From positions 1,426,001-1,490,000 of the forward strand of contig JANATG010000005.1 of NCBI GenBank assembly GCA_029449235.1: a stretch of 64,000 nucleotides of DNA, written 5' to 3'. The number at the start of each line of letters is the position of its first letter. Position 1 is the first letter of the stretch. Shown in pieces: positions 55,397 to 64,000 of this stretch. A model generated the notes under the pieces. That model did no database searches and was not told the DNA's origin. It worked only from the letters and a program-made list of their open reading frames with translations. The stretch comes from Linnemannia schmuckeri (taxonomy: Eukaryota > Mortierellomycota > Mortierellomycetes > Mortierellales > Mortierellaceae). A program made the position numbers and the translations under genes.

Positions 55397-57487
55397 ATGC
55401 CGAATGGAGTAGTTTCCGTTCCCTCCGTCGGCGCGGTGGTGACACCCCTGTTTGTCCTAGTCTGCACAGTCTTTGGCCCTGGTCTTCTCAATGTCGCACC
55501 AACTCCCTATTTGGCTATTGCCCTCTCGCTCGGCTACCTCGACAGACTTGGTTCTTGGTCCTGGGCTGCCCTCTTCCCTAACCTCTATCTCTTTGCCTGT
55601 CTCACCGTCGGAACCGGCCTCGCCTACGCGGGCATGCTCCAGACCGATGTCTGGGATAACTCCATGTTGGCTGCCCCCTTCCTGGTCGGTATCGGTGTTG
55701 CTCTGGTCAATCTGATTCCTCTTTGGATTCATCTTGCATGGCAGCGCCGGTTTCTGCCTCAGGAGAGGTTCCAGAATGGAGCATGGGCCTTGCTTGCTAC
55801 CCTTGTTGCCCCTTCGATTTGGGTTGCTCTTTTCACAATTGTCTATGCTGTCAGCCCCATTGGGTCCTATGGCTCGATTGCTTATACCCAGTTCCAGCTT
55901 GAGCCCATGGTGCAGTGGGCCTCTGTTGCAGGAATTGCTGGTATCGAGTTCTTCATGGTACGCTCCTTTATCATCTTCTTGCTGCTTCGCTTGCTTATTG
56001 TGTTAGCTGCGTGTGTTAATGTTTGTGAATGATTTCGCGAAGTCGGTTCCTCATTGGCATTCTTAGGGTTGACATGGGGGTACTCGGTGTTTGTGATTTA
56101 GCTAACACATATTTTTTCCATCCTTCAACTCCTATTCCTTCCTTTGGTCCCTTCCATGCTGAATCTTTGCTGTTGCTGTTTTTTCTTTTGTGTTCGCTAA
56201 TTGGATGTTAGGTTTGGGCTTCGGTGATTCTCTACAGAGCCTGGGTCAGACATGTTCGTCTTGAGTCCACCGAGCTCGATAACAAGAACTGGAGTGAAAT
56301 CGGCGTCAAGACCCGCTTCCGTTCCCGTGCCTTCCGTCGCCTGCTCTTTGCCCCCACCCCCACCTTCCTCCTCGTCACACTGTTCATTTTCCTCTTTGGC
56401 TCGATGCGCTTCTGGAATGCCGATGGAACCTTCTACATGAAGCCCTTGCACGACACCATCATCCCTACTGTCCAGGCTAGTTGTATCATCGGTGCATCCT
56501 CGTCAGACACCACCGATCTGCCCAGATACTTGAACCAGACTGTCGATTTCGCCAAGAAGGGATCCAAGATCATCATCTGGAGCGAAACCTCGGTCAGTGT
56601 CAACAACGCTCAACAGCTGGATAACCTCTGGGCTGCTGCCAGAAACATCTCGACCACCTATGGCATCTACCTCGGTATCACTTATTCCCAGTTTTTGGAT
56701 GAGCAGTTGCTCAAAAACAAGAACATGTTTACGCTCTTTGACCCCAACGGACAGGTTGCCTTTGAGTACCAGAAAGCTCACCCTGTGATCATGGTCGAGA
56801 CGGATACCATTCCTGGACCCAACCATCTTCCTGTTGCCGATAGTGAGTACGGCCGTCTTGGTGGCGCCATCTGCTTCGATATGGATTTCCAGAACTTTAT
56901 TGCCCAGGCTGGTGATCAAAAAGTTGACATCCTTCTCCAACCCTCTTGGACCTGGGGTGAGTCGTTTTATGTTATCTTTCAATATTATGCATTTACCATT
57001 GGCATTTAGATTTGGAACCGATTTTTCTTTTGTACTCATCCTGTAAGCACGCTTCCCCTTGATTCAAAAATCTATGATAGGCTCAATTGGTCGTCTGGAG
57101 GCGACGATCCAGTCATTCAGAGCCGTCGAGCAAGGACTGACCATCTTCCGTTGCGGCTCCTGGGCACCCTCAACAGTCTGGGACCCCTATCACCAGCTGT
57201 TTGGATACAAGTACAACCTGGGTTCTGGCGATTTCACAGCCGAGGTTCCTCTTCGCAAGCATGTCCCCACAGTTTACAATGCAGTGGGTAACCTGTGGGC
57301 GTATATCTGCTGTGCTGCTTCGATTGTGTTTTTGATCCTTGTGCTCGTGCCCAAGAGACATGTTGACCGTTGGTTTGCGGCGATTGAGGGCCGGATCTTG
57401 AGGCGTAGTAGGTCAGACGAGGGGTCGTCGGGCTCATCGTTACCTGTCACCTCTGACGACGCTGTGCGTGAAGCCGACAACGCCTGA
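55397..57487 (+). CDS. Lnt-like membrane carbon-nitrogen hydrolase (apolipoprotein N-acyltransferase family)
   Basis: Three exons, 55397-55957, 56212-56956 and 57081-57487, give 570 aa. The first 250 residues hold about seven hydrophobic helices. A nitrilase-type domain follows, facing the lumen or exterior, and a last membrane helix (LWAYICCAASIVFLILVLV) lies near the C-terminus. The Glu-Lys-Cys triad is visible: IIWSETS (Glu), FEYQKAHPV (Lys) and GGAICFDMDF (Cys), with LLQPSWTWGSIG after it. This topology is that of bacterial Lnt, which N-acylates lipoproteins. The substrate in a eukaryote is not known to me; acyl transfer or amide hydrolysis at the ER or vacuole are both possible. The start is chosen by a CA-rich leader and KM-type context. 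Confidence 0.82.
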
Positions 57488-57589
57488 TTTCTTAGTATTC
57501 ATAGTAGCATGCACCAGTAAAAATTGTCATTTGCCAAAAAGGAGTAAGCTCCTGTTAAGGTCAGGTGATACATGGGAGGGATGTCGAAG

Positions 57590-58687
57590 GTGTTCCTCTT
57601 CCAATGCTCCAACTTCAGACGGCACAGAAAATTTGCTCCGACTCAGTTATTCATGGTCACCTTTCCAAGGACTTCCTTTACTCCGTGACTGGATCCGAGG
57701 TCCCCCTGGCTCCTTTCACATGCCCTGATCTCTTTCTCAGCCCCATGAAGAAATATTTCAGTCCACATCGATCTTCAAAGATCTGATACAGACGGTCAAG
57801 CGGATCTCGAGACTGAAATGGGACCAGGAGATAGTCGAGACGCTACCGATCGGTGCCATGCTGGCCACTGTCCTCCCCCTCTGGATCAAGGTTAACAATA
57901 TCCCAAGGCCACACCCACCCAACTGGCGCATGAGATCACACCGGGGCTACAGGACAATCGCACTCATGGTCGGTTCAAGGCTCACCTTGCACTGCAACGA
58001 GCACTGGACACATCGGGACCCCTGCAACTGAAAGATGACCTCGCTGAGCGAATGAATGCGATCGCCATCACCCAGGCAGAGAACGGCACCTTCGGATCGG
58101 CCAGTACAAGGACTTTTCGACAGGCAATGTTCGTCAAAGTCTACCAGCCTCCAACACACCACAACATCACTCCCCGATGGTCGCACCTCACTCATGGCAG
58201 CCTTTTGAAGCGCGTTTTGGAAGGATCCGATCCCTTATAACGCTCGTAATGTCTGGTGGCGGCTGCTGATCAACAAGCTCCCGTCTGGTTAGTTTCTTAA
58301 CTCGAGCTTCACAGAGACGTTCGGTCCGATTTGTCGTGTCTGCCAAGAGCATGTAGAGACGAGCCGCTACCTTCCCTTCAGGTGTTCCAAGAAACTGGAG
58401 ATCTGGCAAGGTGCATTTTCAAAACACGTGGAGGAAAGAGGCTGGACGGCGGAGTACGTCTGTAGTCTTTTCTTCCCCAACACAGACAACATCCAATTTC
58501 GAGATCAAGTCCCCCTATCCCTCTTCATTGGCACTATCCTGGCCATGATTTGGAGTTTAGATGTAATTTGTATGCTTTTCATGGAAAGTATTTTCTTTAT
58601 ATCTTTTTGATCGGCGAGGACCACCTGGTGAAGGATATTAATTTACTGCACACACTCTACAACGCAATAAATTTTTTATAAAAAAAA
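57590..58687 (+). mobile_element. Decayed 3' end of a LINE-type retrotransposon
   Basis: Broken frames on the + strand keep pieces of a LINE ORF2 C-terminus: ISRLKWDQEIVETLPIGAML and PLW in one frame. Further on come NVWWRLLINKLPSG and a reverse-transcriptase zinc-knuckle-like ICRVCQEHVETSRYLPFRC. A stop codon sits right after LPSG and frames shift repeatedly, so it is dead. The element ends in an AACGCAATAA, T/A-rich stretch at about 58660-58687. Its 3' end differs from the 36-38 kb retroposons, so it is not obviously their source. It starts close to the 3' end of the Lnt-like gene. Confidence 0.65.
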
Positions 58688-60678
58688 CTTCTCTTCGAAT
58701 GCCCTTCTCGCGATGGATAGGGCTAGAACAAGCTAGAAGGATGTTGGCGAAGATAGCAACTGGCGGGTAAGTATAGCCATTCTTGGATAAACCAAGCGGC
58801 TCATGATGATAAATGAATTGAATGGGGGAGCCAACCGGAGCGATCCTTTCGTCTTTTTTTTTTTTTTTTTTTTTTTTTGTCCAGCAGACCGTTGTCCAAC
58901 CGCGGTACTGTAGTTTGTTGTAGAGGCCTCTACTTGCTATTTTGTTCACAAATACCGCTTGGCCGTGCCATTAGAGTGGATGATGTTCCAACCACTTTCA
59001 TAACTTTCTTTTTCACGTTCGTCAGGCACGGGCTTCTGGCCATTGGGAGTTATTTGGCTTTGACCTCCTTGCATGCATGCATGTCGAGTCTTTCAAACTG
59101 CTGCCTCCTCGTTTTTTTATGGTCAAGAAAAAAGCTAGAGAAGGAAAAAATAGGGTCAGGTTGAGAAAGAGATTTTGTTTAGATTTGTTCATTTTCTTTT
59201 GCTACTGTTGGATGAGAAGAGAGGAAGGAAGGAAGGTATGTTGTGATTTTGTGCATGTTATGATGAAAGGTCGGAGGGATTGGAAGGGAGAGAATAGAGG
59301 AGAAGAAGAAGAAAGGGGAGGCTATGGACCGATGGAGCAAAGGGACAAATATGAACGAAAACTACCCTGAAAAAGAGGTTTGTGTGCCCATGGTAATGGA
59401 TGGATGCAATTGAAGCTATTTTTGCAGGGTTCTCCTTCAATTATTGAGAGGCGATGCTGGGCAAAGTGAATTGCCTTCTTCCTGTTCATGTTTTCATTGC
59501 CACACAATTAAGTTCGACGCTTGATGACAGTATCGATCTGAGGATGCTGACTAGTGGTTGAGCGAAATGAAATGATGTGAAGTCAAGATAATTCCATCGT
59601 AGCCCATGCCCTAATGTGGCGAACAAAAAAAACGAAATAAGAGTAAGTTGCCCTTGTGCGACTAGGAAATGTAGGTCGAGATTTTTTATGAGTGCTAGAT
59701 TTGGTATGGAGCACATGTTGTTGATGTTTTCTTTTTTTTCGATCGTCGTCATCATCATACAAAAAAAAAAGTTGGATCGTGCCCAACTCCTGACGATTGT
59801 GTGTAAGCGAGGGGTGTGAGTGTATTTGGCGAGTAAGAGCAAGAGACAAACCAGCAAGACGCAAGACAATTGATTTAAGAGAAAAAAAAGGGAAAAAAGC
59901 GCATGTTGTCCAAAGACCGTGAGGCATTTTTTTTTTTTTTTTTTTTTTTTGCGAAAGGCAATATCGCCCCTTCTTTGCTTGTTTCCCTGTCACCCTCATT
60001 TCGTTCACTATTCACACGTACCAGGACATGGGCCACAAGAGAAGAGACAGGGTAAATTAGGGCTTCGTTTGTCATTTTTACCCTTGGACCTTGGTCCAGA
60101 AGCGTCTCTTTTCATCTTCTTAGGACATGTCATCCACACTACCCGAGGGGTGAACGTGTGTGATGAGCATGTAAAACAGAGGATGAGATAGCAGGCACAG
60201 ACAAGTAAGGAGGCGAGATGATAATAAAATGGCTGCTTGAATTGCATTCTCGCTCCTTGTCTTTTCTTTCCTGCCTTGCCTTTCCCTTTCCTTTTCCCTT
60301 TCCCTTTCTCTTTCCCTTTCTCTTTCCCTTTCCCACTTCATCCATCTTCCAAGCATACGCCCTGCAAGCTGAGTTCGACAAAGCCCCAGCTCTCTTTCTT
60401 GTACTTGTCATTTTTTTTAACCTTTCTTTTTTCTACTCCTCCTTTCTGTCCGCCACCCTCATCCCTTTCCTTTCTCCGAAGCAGCAACCACCATTACCCC
60501 TCCTTGTCTCTTTGTCTCTTTGTCCTTTAATCTTTCCTTCCCGACTATTCTCGTTTGTTCTTTTTCTTCTCTTCCTTCTTTTCTTGTGACATTGGTCATT
60601 AACCTTCTCTTGATTCCTTAACTACTTCTGCCTCTTCCCCTATTAGTCAGCCACACACCTTACACTCTTTTTTTTCCA
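58688..60678. other. Intergenic region with homopolymers upstream of the kinase gene
   Basis: About 2 kb of A and T runs (T22 near 58857, T24 near 59927) and purine-rich stretches. No gene is supported. It leads into the long CT-rich leader of the kinase gene. Confidence 0.5.
60280..60336. repeat. CCTTTC-type hexanucleotide microsatellite
   Basis: About nine imperfect copies of CCCTTT/CTCTTT in tandem. Confidence 0.8.
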
Positions 60679-60685
60679 TATAAAG
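60679..60685 (+). promoter_or_regulatory. TATA-like element of the SAT4-type kinase gene
   Basis: TATAAAG 328 bp before the ATG, followed by a long CT-rich leader. The distance implies a long 5' UTR if it is used. Confidence 0.4.
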
Positions 60686-61006
60686 ACACTATTTTGCTTT
60701 CTTTCCCCAGATTTCTTCACTTTTCTTCTGTTTCTACCACCTTCTTACCCCTTGCCTTTTGGCTTTCCCTATATCTCCTTCTCTTCTCTCTCCCTTTTGT
60801 AACATACACATACCTTGTACATACCTTGTAAATCAGACAGCCAACTAGCAAACAGCCCCTTCATTTCTGTCGCTTAACCACTTTCAAAGAAAAACACCAC
60901 ACTTTCCCTTCACTTTCGCTTGCGCCCTTTTACTGCTTGCTGCACAACACAACTACTTTACCCAAAACACAGCTCACTCAAACACATACATACACAAGCA
61001 TACGAC

Positions 61007-63224
61007 ATGGTCACTTTCTCCACAGATTATTGGGCTCCCGCCATGGAGGTCACAGTCAGACGACGAACCGAAAAGTCGCCTCTTCACCTCAATAGCTCAC
61101 AACAACAACAAAAACAACAACAACAAAAGCCATACCTCGCTCACGAAGACTACTGGAGCACTCTCCGCCAAGTCCCCACCATCGACTCCACAGACTCTTC
61201 CCTCCTCGCATCAGACTCCCACACTGCGCTCCGAAAGACGCTCCACTCCAGCAATAGCAATAACAACCACAGACACACGGCTTCCTCAGCTGCGGTCCCC
61301 ATCCCCGCCAAGAAGCAGACCCTGATCCACAAGATTTTCCACGCCCACGAGCCAAAGACCAGTTCCCACAGTCCACCCTCGTCTCTTGGGAATGGAAGCC
61401 CCCTTGCCACCGAAGACCCTTATCTCCTCACAGCCGCCAGCTCGCTTGAAAAGAAAAACATCTTCAACTTTGTCCACGGTTTCGGTCGTCCTTCGTCGTT
61501 TGCAGGAAGCGAACGCAGCGAGCCCAGGAAAACCGACTGCACGCTCTTGAAGAAATACGGCATCTGTGACAAGGGCAATATTGGTCAGGGCGCTACCGCT
61601 GTTGTCCGGTTAGCTCACAAAATTGAAGAGTCTGAAAAGCTCTTTGCGGTCAAGGAGTTCCGGAAACGTAGAAAGGACGAGACCGAGAAGGAGTACGTCA
61701 AGAAGCTGATGAGCGAGTTCTGTATCTCCTCCACGCTCCACCATGAGAATGTTGTCGAGACGGTTGATCTTGTTCAGGACGAGCATCAAAACTGGTGTGA
61801 AGTTATGGTACGTATCCCTTCTGTTGTATTTTTTTTTGTTTAGTCTGATCGGATGGGCGGGAGTGGGCGGGTGGAGGTTGAAAAAAATGGGCTAGCTTGC
61901 TTAAAATGTTGGATGTGTTAGCCATGAGATGAGATGGTATTGTACTTGAAAGTACAACTGTTTGGTGGAAGTTGAAAAGGGTTTAGCTTGCCTGAAAAAA
62001 GTGTTTGTACTATACATGGAATAAGATGATGTTATTGGCAAAACAAACAAGGGACAGCTCTGGTCAGGTCAAGCATGGTCAGGTCAGGGACAATAGCGAA
62101 AGGCAAAGGAGGCGATTGTCCACGTGGGTTTTTGCATCTTTCACATCTGCCTTGGACGTTCTCATGGCCTTGTTTTCTCCGAGCAACAGCAACAACAACG
62201 ACGATGACAAGGACGGCGTCATTCGTATCTCTATTTGTTCTTGCACCATTTTTCACGTTCCTGTGGATGGGAGGAGATGGAAGATGCAGGGGAATGAAAA
62301 AGAAAGGGTTTCTTTTTGTGGTACCCTTTGGTATCACGCCAAATCGAAATGCAGGCACACATAGGAGAATATGGGGATGGGAGATTGAGAGTGCGAAAAA
62401 CAAAAAACAAAACAAAGAGGCATCTCGCCGCGCGTGAGGCCTTTTTTTTCTTGCATGACATGCATCGAGTCTATGCGGGATGATAACTATGCAGGATTGG
62501 ATTGAAATAAGGAGTGTGTGAACTGATTTGATCTAAACAACTAAGCATTATTCGCGGCCGTTTATGCTAACTGCATGGTGCCTCTCTCTTAAAAACTTTG
62601 TAGGAGTATTGCTCAGGTGGCGATTTGTACAACACAATCAAGCAGGGACACATGTCGAGAATCGAGATTGACTGCTGCTTCAAGCAGTTGATGAACGGTG
62701 TTGGCTACCTGCACTCGATGGGTGTCGCACACAGAGACATCAAGCCCGAGAACCTGTTGCTCGACAGCAAGGGTCACCTCAAGATTACTGACTTTGGTGT
62801 CTCGGATGTCTTCCGCATGTGCTGGGAAACAAAGCCCCATCTGTCCAAGGGTCTCTGCGGCTCTGAACCCTACATTGCTCCTGAAGAGTTCAAGACCAAG
62901 GAGTACGATGCCCGTCGTGTCGATATCTGGGCCTGTGGTATTGTCTACTACTGCATGGTCTACCATGGCATTCCCTTCCGCGCTGCGACCGCACAAGACC
63001 CCAACTACCAGCACTTTTTGACCATGCGCGAGGTCAACAACTACGAGCCTTTTGAGAAGCTTCCTGTGGGATGCCGCAAGCTCATGAAGCGGATATTAGA
63101 TCCCAACCCCGAGACCCGTATCACGATCGAGGAGATTATGGAAGACGAGTGGTTCAAGAGCATCGAATCATGTGTCCATGGTGAGAACCTGGATCCTCAC
63201 CGCCATTTTGAACGCAGCCTGTAA
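61007..63224 (+). CDS. Ser/Thr protein kinase of the SAT4/HAL4-HAL5 family
   Basis: Two exons, 61007-61807 and 62604-63224, give 473 aa. The first 180 residues are low complexity (Gln, Ser, His). The kinase domain opens with IGQGATAVVRLAHK and FAVKEFRKRRKDETEKEY, typical of the fungal Hal4/Hal5/Npr1 group. It continues EYCSGGDLYNTIKQG, AHRDIKPENLLLD, KITDFGVSDVF, a long activation segment ending GSEPYIAPEEF, and DIWACGIVYYCMV. All catalytic residues (Lys, HRD Asp, DFG Asp) are present. In yeast these kinases stabilise plasma-membrane K+ and nutrient transporters. The single intron is 796 bp, far longer than others in the window, and its internal open frames look like chance. It converges on the DDRGK1-like gene. 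Confidence 0.88.
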
Positions 63225-63308
63225 ACACGCTTTTTTCACCATTGAGGCATTGCGCACTCGTATGTACTTGCTCCTTGCATCCTAAACCTCCCCCTGTATA
63301 GATTCGCA

Positions 63309-63314
63309 AATAAA
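63309..63314 (+). terminator. AATAAA polyadenylation signal of the kinase gene
   Basis: AATAAA (approximate position) about 85 bp after the stop codon, in the 144-bp gap to the convergent gene. Confidence 0.45.
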
Positions 63315-63368
63315 ACGCGTTCAGCAAACATTGTAAAGTCTCGAGAAAATAATGAAACCAGGGTCTAG

Positions 63369-64000
63369 TTAGTTTATTGGCCGCGATGCAGTTTGAAGAA
63401 TGGTCTTGCTAGCAGCGCTCAGGTCTTTCTTGTCCACTCGCCCTTTGGACTGTACGACTACAGCGAATGCCTCGAGTTTGGCCTTATCCAGAATAACATA
63501 TTGGTCTGAGGCCGAGTCGAACAGGATCAGAAGATGTTGTCTCGCTGTCAAGGCAGATGACGATGACGATGGCGTTGCAGTCGAGGCAGAGGGAGACGAA
63601 GGTGTGGCAGAAGGGCTGTTGGCAAGGGTAATGAGGATATCTGGATCGCCGTTGCTGTCCTGTGCGATTGCGGCCAGGTCCTTTAACAGCTGGGCTTCTG
63701 TCCTGTCAAGCCGCGTTGCCAGTGCTCCCAATTTGAACGATTTCACTCTCTGCGATCACGACATACGAAAGAGAAGAGTGGTGTCAGTGAGGGGCATTTG
63801 TATCTTCCCATTGCGTAATCCGTGCACCTGAAATGAAAGAAAGACATAAAAGAAAAATCGACGATATGTTTACCTGGATGTAGGAACGAAGTTCACGACG
63901 AGCGGTGTCTTCCTTGATCTTCTCAGCCTGGACACGCTTCCTTCTAGAATCGTTCTCCTTGGCTTCCTTTTCCTTAAGCTGTTCTTTACGTTTCCGATCC
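63369..64000 (-). CDS. DDRGK1/UFBP1-like protein, 5' end outside window
   Basis: Two exons are visible, 64000-63874 and 63749-63369, joined in frame as SYIQ|RVKSFKLGALATRL. The first is a basic-acidic helix rich in Lys/Glu (KEQLKEKEAKENDSRRKR), like the long coiled coil of DDRGK1. The second matches the winged-helix order of that family: LGALATRLDRTEAQLLKDL, a Ser/Ala/Thr-rich insert, then DQYVILDKAKLEAFAVVVQS and GRVDKKDLSAASKTIL, corresponding to the animal DDRGKFIYI and RGRVS segments. The DDRGK tetrad itself is not kept (FDSASDQYVI). DDRGK1/UFBP1 is an ER-anchored partner of the UFL1 ligase in UFMylation. The expected N-terminal membrane anchor would lie beyond the window. Assignment is by motif order only. 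Confidence 0.6.

Noticed and set aside
62005..62437. Open frames inside the kinase intron
   Set aside because: They lie fully within the 796-bp intron, are low complexity and show no domain.

Overview
This 64 kb window is nuclear DNA from a filamentous fungus, most likely an early-diverging Mucoromycota lineage such as Mortierella/Linnemannia. That placement is an inference. It rests on compact genes with many short GT-AG introns, pyrimidine-rich 5' leaders, C-ending codon preference, DUF3712 and DUF8032 families, and genes that yeasts and most Dikarya lack (augmin-like, DDRGK1-like, MBIP-like, Shaker-like K+ channel). Exon joins were worked out by hand from reading frame, splice sites and recalled family motifs. 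No database search was run.

Layout. 1-7 kb: a 3'-partial MBIP-like gene (-), TOM22 (+) and a DBP8/DDX49 helicase (-). 9-18 kb: a secreted DUF3712 protein (+), ATG18/WIPI (-) and a long-chain acyl-CoA synthetase (+). 18.6-24.6 kb: an unrecognised 826-aa Q/N-rich protein and an M24B aminopeptidase with a His-rich insert. 24.7-36 kb: an OSH3-type GOLD-PH-FFAT-ORD oxysterol-binding protein (-), diverging from an ABCC transporter (+).

36.4-41.6 kb is an accessory stretch. It holds three 3'-co-terminal poly(A) retroposon copies, a tRNA-derived SINE nested in one of them with a perfect 15-bp target-site duplication, a tRNA-Gln(CUG) gene, and two small secreted-protein genes. 42.3-51.3 kb: ATG44/mitofissin with an 8-nt microexon, a HAUS8-like augmin subunit, a tandem DUF8032 protein, a Shaker-like voltage-gated K+ channel, and an ML-domain secreted protein (-). 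51.3-55.4 kb is gene-poor. 55.4-64 kb: an Lnt-like membrane carbon-nitrogen hydrolase, a decayed LINE 3' end, a SAT4/HAL4-type kinase, and a 5'-partial DDRGK1/UFBP1-like gene (-).

There are no operons. Most neighbours are divergent or convergent, and convergent stop codons can lie only 140-190 bp apart. Loose themes are autophagy (ATG18, ATG44), lipid handling (acyl-CoA synthetase, OSH3, ML protein, Lnt-like) and K+ physiology (channel and SAT4-like kinase). The clearest biological signal is the set of animal- or plant-type cell-biology genes kept in a fungus.
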